Below are positions 1 through 8,184 of a stretch of 64,000 nucleotides of DNA, piece by piece (position 1 is the first letter of the stretch; each line of letters opens with the position of its first letter). Origin of the DNA: Pacificimonas pallii (GTDB lineage Bacteria; Pseudomonadota; Alphaproteobacteria; Sphingomonadales; Sphingomonadaceae); assembly GCF_019204005.1 (NCBI RefSeq), contig NZ_JAGSPA010000001.1, forward strand, positions 1,013,305 through 1,077,304. The letters run 5' to 3'. Both the position numbers and the translations under genes were made by a program. The notes under the pieces were generated by a model. It had not been told where the DNA came from, made no database searches, and was given only the letters and a program-made list of their open reading frames with translations.

Positions 1-620
1 GCCTGATCCCGGACAATGACATGTTTGAAGTCCTGAAGGATGGCTCCGCCGACATCGTGACCGGCCATATCGATACGTTCACCGCGGATGGCATCCGCAT
101 GAAATCGGGCCAGGAGGTGAAGGCCGATATCGTCGTCACGGCGACCGGGCTGAACCTGAAACTGCTGGGCGGCATGACGATCACAAGGGACGGCCGCAAG
201 GTCGGCGTTCACGAGACCTACCCCTATAAGGGCGTCATGTATGCGGGTATACCGAATCTGGCCGCGACGTTCGGTTACACCAATGCCAGCTGGACGCTGA
301 AGGCGGACATCACGGCGATCTATGTCTGCCGTCTGCTGAACGAAATGAAGGCGAAGGGCATGGACATCGTCACACCCCAGATGCCGCCCGAAGGCCAGTA
401 TGAGGAACAGCCATTCGCCAATCTGACGTCCGGATATTTTTCCCGAGCGGAGAACATGATCCCAAAATCGACGAACCTGGCACCGTGGCAGCAACCGCAT
501 AATTATGTGCGCGATCGCAAGGACCTGACCGAAGGCCCGATCGACGACGGGACACTGATATTTTCAAAGGCGGGCGCGGTTGCCGCTGATGAGACGGATA
601 TGGCGGTGGCGGCGGAATAG
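1..620 (+). CDS. Flavin-containing monooxygenase, C-terminal part
   Basis: The frame is open from the first bases of the window, so the gene starts upstream and only about the last 206 codons are present. The text ADIVVTATGLNL, followed by a strand-turn-strand region ending in GIPNLAAT.GYTNASWTLKAD, is typical of the distal half of Baeyer-Villiger/FMO-type enzymes, where the ATG motif links the NADPH and FAD domains. Such enzymes use NADPH and O2 to oxygenate ketones or heteroatoms; the substrate cannot be read from this part. The FAD-binding GxGxxG is outside the window. It ends with TAG and faces ribA tail to tail. Confidence 0.85.
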   Translation, partial: LIPDNDMFEVLKDGSADIVTGHIDTFTADGIRMKSGQEVKADIVVTATGLNLKLLGGMTITRDGRKVGVHETYPYKGVMYAGIPNLAATFGYTNASWTLKADITAIYVCRLLNEMKAKGMDIVTPQMPPEGQYEEQPFANLTSGYFSRAENMIPKSTNLAPWQQPHNYVRDRKDLTEGPIDDGTLIFSKAGAVAADETDMAVAAE

Positions 621-674
621 CGGTCGTTCTGGCGGGAGCCGGATCGGTTTTCTCCGCGCCAAATCCCGCAGCCC

Positions 675-704
675 GATCATCCCGAGCGCCGCCGAGGGAT
701 GATC
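675..704. terminator. Inverted repeat between convergent genes
   Basis: GATCATCCC at 675-683 is the exact reverse complement of GGGATGATC at 696-704, with a 12-nt GC-rich loop. It lies between the monooxygenase (+) and ribA (-), which converge here, so a bidirectional terminator is the simplest reading. There is only a short T-run (CCTTT) after it. Confidence 0.5.
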
Positions 705-757
705 ACCTTTGCGTGTTGCGCCTTGGCAAAGGATATTCCCGCGCGCGCGGCGCGCCT

Positions 758-1804
758 CTAAAGCTGGTGTCCGGTACGGTCCCGCTTCGTTGCCAGATAG
801 TCGGCGTTCAGCTCGCCATGCCCCGCGATCAGCGGCACGCGGTCATCGACAGCGACACCCTCCGCCTCTAGCCCGGCGACTTTGTGCGGATTGTTGGTGA
901 GCAGGCGAATGCGGGCCGCTCCGACGCCGCGCAGCATCGCCGCGGCGATGCCGAAGTCACGTTCGTCGACTTCGAAGCCAAGGCGCAGATTCGCGTCCAC
1001 CGTGTCGAATCCCTGATCCTGCAGCCGATAGGCGCGCAGTTTGTTGAGGAGACCGATGCCGCGACCTTCCTGCTGAAGATAAAGAAGAATGCCGCCGCCA
1101 TCCGCGGCGATGGCATCCAGCGCCGCTCGCAGCTGGTCGCCGCAGTCGCATTTCAGACTGCCCAGCACATCGCCCGTCAGGCAGGCGCTGTGCAGGCGGG
1201 TCAGCGGCGCGTCGCCATACGCCCCCTTGCCAATCATCAGCACCAGATGCTCTGGACCGCCGGGGCTGCGAAAAGCGATGACCTGCGTATCTTTCGCCGC
1301 CTTGAGCGGCAGGCGCGCGCGGGTGACTTCGGCCAGTGTGGCCGGTGCGCGGTGCGCCTCAATCTCCGCGACACCGACGGTCAGGAAATTATCGTCGTCA
1401 CGCGCGGGCCGCATGTGCAGCGCCGGAAGCAGTCCGGCCAGTTTGGCCAGTTGCAAGGCGGCCCTGGCGCGCGCGGTATCGTCGACAGTGACTGTGCGGA
1501 AGGGGCCTTTCATCGGCTTCGACAGGTCCAATGTGGGATCCGCTATCGCGGCCGCGCCCGCGGCGTCGATCCAGTCAGGGCGCGCGATACCGACCGCCTG
1601 CATGCCTGCCGCGCCCAGCTGGTTCGCAAGGGCGAGCTGGGCCGCGCGCTTGTCGGTAATCAGAATGTCCGCGCGCGCATCGCCCTCGAACGCCTCCAGT
1701 GCATCCTCGCCGCAAAGTTCGACGGGCAGCACGGCAAGGCCGGCGACATTGGCCGCGCGGCCCCGCCTCAATTCATCAATGGCCCGTTCGGCGGCGATGC
1801 TCAT
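758..1804 (-). CDS. ribA: GTP cyclohydrolase II
   Basis: Catalyses the first committed step of riboflavin synthesis, GTP to 2,5-diamino-6-ribosylamino-pyrimidinone phosphate plus formate and pyrophosphate. The 348-residue protein has an N-terminal region of about 150 residues and then the GTP cyclohydrolase II domain. The zinc cysteines sit at about C208, C219 and C221 (ACLTGDVLGSLKCDCGD); QQEGRGIGL and LLTNNPHK are the GTP-binding and catalytic motifs. The N-terminal part lacks an obvious active DHBP-synthase signature and looks like the degenerate extension common in alphaproteobacterial RibA. It lies 7 nt downstream of xthA on the same strand, so the two are probably co-transcribed. Confidence 0.95.
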   Translation of the reverse strand: MSIAAERAIDELRRGRAANVAGLAVLPVELCGEDALEAFEGDARADILITDKRAAQLALANQLGAAGMQAVGIARPDWIDAAGAAAIADPTLDLSKPMKGPFRTVTVDDTARARAALQLAKLAGLLPALHMRPARDDDNFLTVGVAEIEAHRAPATLAEVTRARLPLKAAKDTQVIAFRSPGGPEHLVLMIGKGAYGDAPLTRLHSACLTGDVLGSLKCDCGDQLRAALDAIAADGGGILLYLQQEGRGIGLLNKLRAYRLQDQGFDTVDANLRLGFEVDERDFGIAAAMLRGVGAARIRLLTNNPHKVAGLEAEGVAVDDRVPLIAGHGELNADYLATKRDRTGHQL

Positions 1805-1811
1805 AAGGGCG

Positions 1812-2603
1812 CTAGACCTCCATCTCGGTGATCAGCGGAATGTGATCGCTTGGCTTTTCCCAGCTGCGCGCGGGTTCGAGGACGCGGTGCGCGCGGATCT
1901 TGCTCCGCAGTTCCGGCGAGACCCACACGTGATCGAGACGGCGGCCGCGATCACCTTTTGTCCAGTCTTTCGCGCGGTAGCTCCACCATGTGTAGAGCCG
2001 TTCGGGCGCGGGGATCATCAGGCGGCCGACATCGACCCAGCCATGCGCGTCCTGCAACCGCTTCATGGTGTCGACTTCGATGGGCGTATGGCTGACGACC
2101 TTCAGGAGCTGCTTGTGGCTCCAGACGTCGGATTCCAGCGGCGCGATGTTGAAATCGCCCATCATGATGGTGGGCGTGTCGAGCGTTTCCGACCATTTCG
2201 TCATGCGCTCGTAAAAATCCAGCTTCTGGCCGAATTTCGGGTTCTCTTCACGGTCAGGCACATCACCGCCCGCAGGGATATAGACGTTCTCAAGCAACAG
2301 GCCCGATGGCAGGCGAACGCCGATATGGCGTGCCTCGCCATTGTCCTGCCAGTCATGGCGGCGGTCCTCGGTCAGCGGTACCCTGGAAACGATGGCAACG
2401 CCGTGATGCATCGGCTGCCCGTTCAGGATGCGATATTTATATCCCATCCCTTCGAAGGCCTCGTGCGGGAATTGGGAATCCCGCACCTTGGTTTCCTGCA
2501 GGCAGATGATGTCCGGGTCTTCGGCCATCACCAGCTGTTCGATCAGGTGAAGGCGGATGCGGACGCTGTTGATGTTCCAGCTGACGAATTTCAATGTGCT
2601 CAT
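1812..2603 (-). CDS. xthA: Exodeoxyribonuclease III
   Basis: AP endonuclease and 3'-5' exonuclease of base-excision repair. The 263-residue length is normal for the family. Visible motifs of the exonuclease-endonuclease-phosphatase fold are FVSWNINSVR at the start, CLQETK (metal-binding Glu), MMGDFNIAP (catalytic Asp/Asn), GRRLDHVWVS and the terminal SDHIPL (catalytic His). The start ATG gives the standard N terminus MSTLKFVSWN. It is followed by ribA after a very short gap. Confidence 0.96.
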   Translation of the reverse strand: MSTLKFVSWNINSVRIRLHLIEQLVMAEDPDIICLQETKVRDSQFPHEAFEGMGYKYRILNGQPMHHGVAIVSRVPLTEDRRHDWQDNGEARHIGVRLPSGLLLENVYIPAGGDVPDREENPKFGQKLDFYERMTKWSETLDTPTIMMGDFNIAPLESDVWSHKQLLKVVSHTPIEVDTMKRLQDAHGWVDVGRLMIPAPERLYTWWSYRAKDWTKGDRGRRLDHVWVSPELRSKIRAHRVLEPARSWEKPSDHIPLITEMEV

Positions 2604-2905
2604 GCCAAGTCAGCTAGCGTCCCGCGCCGGTGGCCGCAAAAGAAATGACCTCCGCCCCTTTCCAAAAAAGAAAAGAGACGGAGGCCGTAACTGCGCTCGT
2701 CACGCAAGTGAACGTGAACAGGCCGCCACAGATAACAGGGGGCAAATCCTGCGACGTCCCGTTCCGCTCACCACGTTAAAGGTAGTTGGGCGCGCCGCAG
2801 GTCACAATGCCGCGCAGGCTCGCCCCACCGCGCGCGCGATGCGCTTTGGCCCCAATCGGTTACGGATGCGAAGCGTTCTGCGCCGATTTGCGAGATCGGC
2901 ATGCG
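2604..2905. other. Non-coding gap upstream of xthA and downstream of lolA
   Basis: About 300 bp with no convincing gene. Small open frames on the plus strand lack family resemblance and mostly shadow the flanking genes. The xthA promoter should lie in its left part. I see no strong hairpin with a T-run. Confidence 0.4.
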
Positions 2906-3505
2906 TCAGCGCCGCTTCCGCGTGCGCGGATCCCTGAATCGGAACGCATTGTCATTGACGGTGACGTTGAACTTCACATCGGTCAGCGCGACGCGCGTTG
3001 TATTGCCCTGCGCGTCGATGACGTTCCATCCGGTCAGTGACAGGTTGGCGGGGGCACCGCGCTCCCGGTCGAAATAGAGCGTGATGATGCCATATTCCGG
3101 ATGCTTGCGATCGCGAGCCTCGATAATCAGCGCCTGGTCGTCCGATGATTTTACCCGCGCGAATTTCGCCAGGTCGGCGCGCGGATCGAGCAGAACCGAC
3201 AGCGGGGTCGATTTTATGGGAAAACGCTGCACCTGGCGGACCTCGTAGTCGATGACATTCAGGCTTTTGCCATCGGCCACCACGAGCAGCGGGATGCCCT
3301 TTTCATATTGAAAGCGAATCTTGCCGGGCCGTGCGAGATACACCCGCCCCGTCGTCGTCGCGCCATTGCCCGCAACCTGCGTGAAGTTCGCGGTCATGGT
3401 CTTCGTCGCCTCCAGATGGCGCGTCAGCTCTGGCAGTGTCGCCGCAGCAGGCGCGGCCAAAGCGAGCCCCAGAAGGGCGGTCAATATCATTTTGAAGCGC
3501 ATCAT
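2906..3505 (-). CDS. lolA: LolA-family outer-membrane lipoprotein carrier
   Basis: Periplasmic chaperone that carries lipoproteins from LolCDE in the inner membrane to the outer membrane. The chosen start (MMRFKMILT) gives 199 residues, the usual size, with a signal peptide ending in LALAAPAAA. The mature part shows the LolA pattern: MTANFTQ near the start, GRVYLARPGKIRF, then alternating strands with RQVQRFPIKSTPLSVLLD and a C-terminal FRDPRTRKRR. The frame is open further upstream to 4123, but that part is antisense to the cyclophilin gene and carries no signal peptide, so the long start is rejected. The gene is divergent from the cyclophilin gene. Confidence 0.9.
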   Translation of the reverse strand: MMRFKMILTALLGLALAAPAAATLPELTRHLEATKTMTANFTQVAGNGATTTGRVYLARPGKIRFQYEKGIPLLVVADGKSLNVIDYEVRQVQRFPIKSTPLSVLLDPRADLAKFARVKSSDDQALIIEARDRKHPEYGIITLYFDRERGAPANLSLTGWNVIDAQGNTTRVALTDVKFNVTVNDNAFRFRDPRTRKRR

Positions 3506-3682
3506 TCGTGCAGCCTTCCCTAAACATGTGTATTCCGCCTTCTGCCTGAACGGGCTTGAATGGCAATTGAATGTCCCGGCGATGAACGAACGATACGGGA
3601 CAGGGCTCCGCTTTCGCCCGGTCTGAATGTCAGGTCGGTCGGGACATGACAGGTTCAGGCCGGACCGGGTAAGAGCTTTGTC

Positions 3683-4384
3683 ATGATTCGAACGCTTTGC
3701 CTGTCGGCCCTTTTCGCCTTTCCTATTGCAACGGCATCCGCGCAGCCTGCCGCCGCGCCTGTGGAGCTGGAGGCGGAACAGGAAAGGCGGGCGGAAATCC
3801 AGTCCGAACCGGACACTGCGGCCCCCGGCGGCGAAGCGCAAGCGGTCGCCGCTGAAACGCCGCCGGTTTTTCGGACGGAGCAGGTGACGCTGAATACCGC
3901 GAAAGGGCCGATCGTGATCGCGCTCGAGGTGGAACGCGCGCCGATCACCGCGAAGAACTTCCTGCGCTATGTGCGGGAGGGGCGGTTCAACGGCATGAGC
4001 TTTTACCGCGCCTCCAACATCGCCGAGGGATACGGCCTGATCCAGGGCGGGACGCAGGGAAATCCGAAAATGGTCCTGCCCGCCATCCGGCACGAGCCGA
4101 CAACCCAGACCGGCCTGTCGCACACCGCAGGCACGATCTCAATGGCGATGGGCGCGCCCGGGACCGCCACTGGCGATTTCTTCATCGTCGTCGGCGACCT
4201 GGTGTCACTGGACGCGGCAGACGGCGCCCCGGGCTTCGCCGCGTTTGGCAAGGTGGTCGAGGGCATGGATGTCGTCCTCGACATCCTCGACGACGCCACC
4301 GATCCCAATGAGGGCACCGGCAGCATGCGCGGCGAAATCCTCGCGAAGCCCGTGCAGATCCGCAGTGCCGAAAAAGGCGGCTAG
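3683..4384 (+). CDS. Peptidyl-prolyl cis-trans isomerase, cyclophilin type, exported
   Basis: Predicted periplasmic proline isomerase that assists folding of exported proteins. The 233-residue protein starts with a signal peptide (residues 1-20, ending ATASAQP), then a charged Ala/Glu linker to about residue 70. The cyclophilin domain follows: VTLNTAKGPIVIAL, APITAKNFLRYV, FNGMSFYRAS and GTISMAMG.PGTATGDFFI. GDFFIVVGD and FAAFGKVVEGMDVV match the core of the family. It is divergent from lolA. Confidence 0.93.
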   Translation: MIRTLCLSALFAFPIATASAQPAAAPVELEAEQERRAEIQSEPDTAAPGGEAQAVAAETPPVFRTEQVTLNTAKGPIVIALEVERAPITAKNFLRYVREGRFNGMSFYRASNIAEGYGLIQGGTQGNPKMVLPAIRHEPTTQTGLSHTAGTISMAMGAPGTATGDFFIVVGDLVSLDAADGAPGFAAFGKVVEGMDVVLDILDDATDPNEGTGSMRGEILAKPVQIRSAEKGG

Positions 4385-4454
4385 GCACGCCGATTGCGGG
4401 TGACCCCGTCGCGGGTTAGGCTGGTCCGCGCGACGACAGGGGGGAACGGCCGGC

Positions 4455-4904
4455 GTGATTGAGACTGTCTTCATTACCGCGCTGCTGGTCGTCACGGCCT
4501 CGATCATTCATTTTCGCGTGCTGCGCTGGTGCTACGGCATGGTCATGGGCGATGATCGCCGGACAACGCATCCGATGTTGCTGGTGATTGGCGTGATCTT
4601 CGTGGCGCATCTGGCCGAAGTGTTTCTTTACGCGCTGGGCTATCTGGTCATGGAGCTTTGGCTGGGCGTCGGGACGCTGAACGGCGCGCGTGAGGGCGGC
4701 GGCACCGACACGCTGTTCGATCTCTTCTACTTTTCCATCGCAAGCTACACCACGCTGGGGATTGGCGACATTGTGCCGACCGGCCCGATGCGCCTGCTGA
4801 CGGGAATAGAATCGCTGCACGGGCTGGTCCTGATCGCGTGGAGCAGCAGTTTTACCTATTTGATGATGGAGCAGCTATGGGGCGCGGAGGTCGAGGGGGA
4901 ATAG
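4455..4904 (+). CDS. Two-pore-helix type ion channel (Ion_trans_2), K+ selective
   Basis: A 149-residue inner-membrane protein beginning with GTG behind a G-rich stretch that can serve as Shine-Dalgarno. Hydrophobic segments lie at about residues 4-20, 40-62 and 110-135. Between the last two is the pore loop YTTLGIGDIVP, which corresponds to the K+ selectivity filter TxGYGD with I in place of the aromatic residue. The length fits minimal potassium channels without a cytoplasmic RCK domain. The filter substitution occurs in related channels but makes strict K+ selectivity less certain. It runs tail to tail into the SLOG gene, with a large inverted repeat between them. Confidence 0.85.
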   Translation: MIETVFITALLVVTASIIHFRVLRWCYGMVMGDDRRTTHPMLLVIGVIFVAHLAEVFLYALGYLVMELWLGVGTLNGAREGGGTDTLFDLFYFSIASYTTLGIGDIVPTGPMRLLTGIESLHGLVLIAWSSSFTYLMMEQLWGAEVEGE

Positions 4905-4932
4905 GGATGGGAGGCTCTGGGTCTGATCTTGA

Positions 4933-5066
4933 CGGATCACATGCCGTTTCGCTTTTTTTGACGCTGCGCTGAGCCCCGTTCCGCCCCGCGCCCCCGCCCA
5001 GCCATCCATGAGTGTATCCTTGCGGGTGGCTGGGCGGGGGCGCGGGGCGGAACGGGATGTGATCCG
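4933..5066. terminator. Nested perfect inverted repeat between convergent genes
   Basis: A 30-bp arm at 4975-5004 is the exact reverse complement of 5027-5056, separated by a 22-nt loop. Outside it a second pair, CGGATCACAT at 4933-4942 and ATGTGATCCG at 5057-5066, is also perfect. The left arms are separated by 32 nt, including a run of seven T at 4953-4959; the right arms are directly adjacent. The site lies between the converging channel and SLOG genes, so it could act as a terminator in both directions. The arm length and GC content are well beyond an ordinary intrinsic terminator. Confidence 0.7.
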
Positions 5067-5084
5067 TTAGGGATCACCCACAAG

Positions 5085-6926
5085 CTACGCCGGGATCGCC
5101 AGTTCGCGCTCCTGATAGGCCATGGTCCACTCGCCGAGGTCGGCCAGCATAATCCCGGCGGCGCTTTCCAGTTCTTCGGCGAGCGCGTCCAGATCGCGGG
5201 CTTTGCGCAGGCGCGCGGCGCTGATCTCCAGATCGTGCGCAGTGGCGTGCGAGCGGCTGGCGGCCAGGACGAATTCACCGTGACCGCGAATGCCGTAAAC
5301 CGCCGCGCCGATCGCAGGAAGGCCAGCGGTCACGATCACGAACCAGTAAACATTGGCCATGATCCACGGCTTGAAGAACAGATAGCCGACAACGAACAGC
5401 AGGCAGGCCGCGATCACCGTCCCCATCATCACATTGCCGACCTGATGCAGGCGGTGGTCGAGGTCATGCATGCGGTGCGCGTTGACGCGGTGATAGCTGG
5501 CCTGCGGTTCCAGCTGTTCCTCGATCATCAGCTGGGACAGCTGCGTGACGGTCTCATCGGTCACGACGCCCGCCGGGTCCGGCATCTGCCGCCAGATCGC
5601 CCCGGCATACCATTTGGTCCACTTCGTGCCCCGGTCCGCGCGGCGCGAACGGCTGGCGATGCGATGATCCAGAAAAGGCGGGATCGCGACGCCTGTGCGG
5701 CGCAAATAGGGGAGCGGACGCAGCGTTTCAGCGAGGTAGCGATATTGCAGCCAGCGGCGGTGCCAGTCACCCTTGTGCCCCGCTCTGGTAGAGTAAAACA
5801 GCAGCCCGATGACGACCAGTTCGCCAATGACCAGATAGAATTTCGCGTCTGGCAGGACGAGGCCGGTCAGCGCCAGCATGACCGCGAACGCGGCCAGGCA
5901 GTAATTCATGACATGGCCGCTGCGGAATAATTGTGCGTAGTGGATCGCCAGGCCATTCGCCCAGCCATAAGCGCGCTCGAGCACGTCAAGGCCCTGGGCG
6001 AAGTCGGGCCCGGCGTCGACTGTGCGCGCGCGCAGCGTTTTCCATTCGGCGGCCGCGCTCTCCTCGAACGGGTCCTGCCGCCATGCGCCGCCGGTGAGTT
6101 TCTTCACGCCCGTCAATGCCAGCAGAAGCGGATATTCGATGCGCGCATTGGTCCGGCGTTCGCGTTCAGAGAAGTAGCTTTCAAGCTCGGCCTTTTCGAT
6201 ATCCGTCGGCGGGCCGAGGCGATCGGCGATGATGGCGCAGATGGTATCGATATTGGCGGGGACGGGCGGCGCGGGCTCGGCGCCCCCGGAATGAAGGTCC
6301 TCCCGCGCACCAAGAATGACGGGCAGGGCGCCGGACGCGCCCGGTGCCTCCGACACGGGAATGTGAATGACGGGCGTACCGCGCGCCGCGGCAAGCTGTA
6401 CGATGTGCCCGGTGCCGCCCTCGCCCCGGCTCGGCTTGCCATCCCAGATGGCGATCAGAATATCGGATTTCGCCACGACGGTATGGCCGGTCGATACATA
6501 GGCCGCCGCCTCGTTCTCGCGCTTTCCGGGCAGGGTGAAGATGCTGTCCGCATCGGCCATCATGGTCCGGAACGTCTCGCGTTCCGGGCCGGCGGCGAAG
6601 TCATTGGCATATTCGCCGCGCTCGAACGGCAGCAGCGCCCGCACGCGAAACCCGTGCGCCTTCGCCGCCTCCGCCGCCATCTGGTCGGCGCCCGTCGCCA
6701 TGGGCGAATGCAGGACCAGCCGCGGCGGCGTCTCCGCGAATGCGGACGGCAATGCGCCGCCATGCGTGTCGTGCAGCCGCTCCACCCCTTCGGCCAGCGC
6801 GCCGAAAATCGCGTGCAGATGCGGCACCGCCCGGCGCAGCGCCGCCTCGGGCATGACCGCTGTACGGTGCCCGGTAACGCCAACATTCAGCGCAAGCGCC
6901 GGTCGCGGCGGGTGGGGGGCACTCAT
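5085..6926 (-). CDS. SLOG-like Rossmann sensor fused to four-helix SLATT-like membrane region
   Basis: Protein of 613 residues. Residues 13-200 form a SLOG/LOG-like Rossmann domain: VGVTGHR at the start of the first strand, then HSPMATGADQMAAEAA, ADSIFTLPG, AKSDILIAIWDGKPSRGEGGT and TPVIHIPV. That is the nucleotide-derivative-binding fold seen in DprA and LOG proteins. Predicted membrane helices lie at about 339-357, 361-380, 500-517 and 524-546. The segments RWLQYRYLAETLR (after the second helix) and SRSHATAHDLEIS to the end (ELESAAGIMLADLGEW) resemble SLATT effector domains of predicted conflict systems. Family knowledge suggests that ligand binding opens a pore; that is inference. It lies 13 nt downstream of the PEP-CTERM gene on the same strand. 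Confidence 0.75.
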   Translation of the reverse strand: MSAPHPPRPALALNVGVTGHRTAVMPEAALRRAVPHLHAIFGALAEGVERLHDTHGGALPSAFAETPPRLVLHSPMATGADQMAAEAAKAHGFRVRALLPFERGEYANDFAAGPERETFRTMMADADSIFTLPGKRENEAAAYVSTGHTVVAKSDILIAIWDGKPSRGEGGTGHIVQLAAARGTPVIHIPVSEAPGASGALPVILGAREDLHSGGAEPAPPVPANIDTICAIIADRLGPPTDIEKAELESYFSERERRTNARIEYPLLLALTGVKKLTGGAWRQDPFEESAAAEWKTLRARTVDAGPDFAQGLDVLERAYGWANGLAIHYAQLFRSGHVMNYCLAAFAVMLALTGLVLPDAKFYLVIGELVVIGLLFYSTRAGHKGDWHRRWLQYRYLAETLRPLPYLRRTGVAIPPFLDHRIASRSRRADRGTKWTKWYAGAIWRQMPDPAGVVTDETVTQLSQLMIEEQLEPQASYHRVNAHRMHDLDHRLHQVGNVMMGTVIAACLLFVVGYLFFKPWIMANVYWFVIVTAGLPAIGAAVYGIRGHGEFVLAASRSHATAHDLEISAARLRKARDLDALAEELESAAGIMLADLGEWTMAYQERELAIPA

Positions 6927-6939
6927 CCCCTGGCTGAGC

Positions 6940-8034
6940 TTAAACCGCCGCGCGTCGGCGCATCAGGCCAAGGCCCAGCGCCGCGATGCCGAACAGCGCG
7001 AGCGCACCCGGTGCGGGGACGTCCTGCATGCCGGGAGGGTTTTGCAGAATTTCCGGAGCATTGGGATCACCGGCGGCCCGGAAGAAGACCTGAGGATCTG
7101 GCAGCGAGCGCGGTGACAGCCCCTGGCTCAACGCACTGAAACCGCCGCCGCCGGCGATCCCTCCTCCGCCAAGAGGGTCGCTGAAAGTGGCGATGGCCGC
7201 CATGCAGCTATCCTGGCCGTCGTTCAGACATATATCCGATGACTTTGAGGTAACATTGGATTCAACCTCAATGTCAAAAGTGTCACCAACACCCAGCGTA
7301 CCCGCAAAAATATCCAGCAGCGTGTCCTGCCAGCTGAATAACACCGTGTTGGCATCGTAGTTCAGAAAAGCTTCGCCGCCATTGAATTTGTTCAGGTCAT
7401 CAGACCTGGTGAATAGCGATATGCCGTTATTATCGTTTTCTGCGAAAGCCGCGAAAAGATCAAATGTGAATATCTCGGCTCCATTCACTCTTATCGTAAA
7501 GTCGACTGTCGCTTCTGCCCTTAGTCCCGCAGCAAAGATCGAAAGGGAACCGCCACCATCGAAATCCCGCGTGCTTGCAGCGCAGGTGACAATACGCCCG
7601 TCCCGACATGTGTCTCCTAGCATGTCAGGGATGTATAGAGCGGCACCACCACCGAAAACGAGCGGCTTAATACGAACATCCTGAGCGGCGCCGGAATTGT
7701 TCGTGATCGTCTGCCGGATCAGGGTGGAGGACCGACTTGTTGTGCCGTCGCCAGCGGCTGCGGAGTGGTTGATATAGCTGATCGTTCCGTTTTCATCTTG
7801 GGATACGCTGGCCTGCGCATTGCCGAACGACGTCCCGAAGCCCTGCGTGTCGGCGATGGTGATGTCATCCACATTCGTCGCGCCAGGTGCGGATACAGAA
7901 GGCGCGTCACCGGATCGTGGAACGATATTGGTATCCAGCTGGGTCGTGGTGACGACGCTTGCGAGCGCGCTGCCGGATTGAAAAGCCAAAGCAGCTGCGG
8001 CCATCACGATTGACGTCTTATATCCATTTGTCAC
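6940..8034 (-). CDS. PEP-CTERM-anchored exported protein of unknown function
   Basis: The chosen GTG start at 8034 has AGAGAGG about 8 nt upstream and gives the signal peptide VTNGYKTSIVMAAAALAFQS ending in GSALA; an ATG-initiated longer form to 8106 is open but adds no plausible leader. The mature region is rich in Gly, Asn, Asp and Ser. Four to six Cys in pairs (DTCRDGRIVTCAAS and DICLNDGQDSC) suggest disulfides. The tail VPAPGALALFGIAALGLGLM followed by RRR is a PEP-CTERM sorting signal: proline motif, helix, arginines. Such proteins are processed by exosortase and linked to surface polymers. I recognise no enzymatic domain. Confidence 0.85.
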   Translation of the reverse strand: MTNGYKTSIVMAAAALAFQSGSALASVVTTTQLDTNIVPRSGDAPSVSAPGATNVDDITIADTQGFGTSFGNAQASVSQDENGTISYINHSAAAGDGTTSRSSTLIRQTITNNSGAAQDVRIKPLVFGGGAALYIPDMLGDTCRDGRIVTCAASTRDFDGGGSLSIFAAGLRAEATVDFTIRVNGAEIFTFDLFAAFAENDNNGISLFTRSDDLNKFNGGEAFLNYDANTVLFSWQDTLLDIFAGTLGVGDTFDIEVESNVTSKSSDICLNDGQDSCMAAIATFSDPLGGGGIAGGGGFSALSQGLSPRSLPDPQVFFRAAGDPNAPEILQNPPGMQDVPAPGALALFGIAALGLGLMRRRAAV

Positions 8035-8053
8035 GTTACATACCTCTCTTATA

Positions 8054-8081
8054 TCAACATGCTGACAAGTCATCATGTTGA
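8054..8081. promoter_or_regulatory. Inverted repeat in leader of PEP-CTERM gene
   Basis: TCAACATG at 8054-8061 and CATGTTGA at 8074-8081 are perfect reverse complements with a 12-nt spacer. It lies 20 nt upstream of the chosen GTG start and just before the ribosome-binding site. It could be a repressor operator or a leader hairpin; the sequence does not distinguish these. Confidence 0.35.
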
Positions 8082-8184
8082 AAATGAATGAGAACACGAA
8101 AGACAAACGGGAAATATGCTGCGGCGTGCCCCCCGGATCACGCGTTCGTTCCGCTTACGAAAATGCCCTATAAAGCTTCGCAGG

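Noticed and set aside
884..1831. Long plus-strand frame of 315 codons opposite ribA
   Set aside because: It is the GC-rich antisense shadow of ribA; no domain, no ribosome-binding site, and ribA itself is unmistakable.
3506..4123. Upstream extension of the lolA frame
   Set aside because: It is antisense to the cyclophilin gene; the signal peptide and normal length both support the start at 3505.
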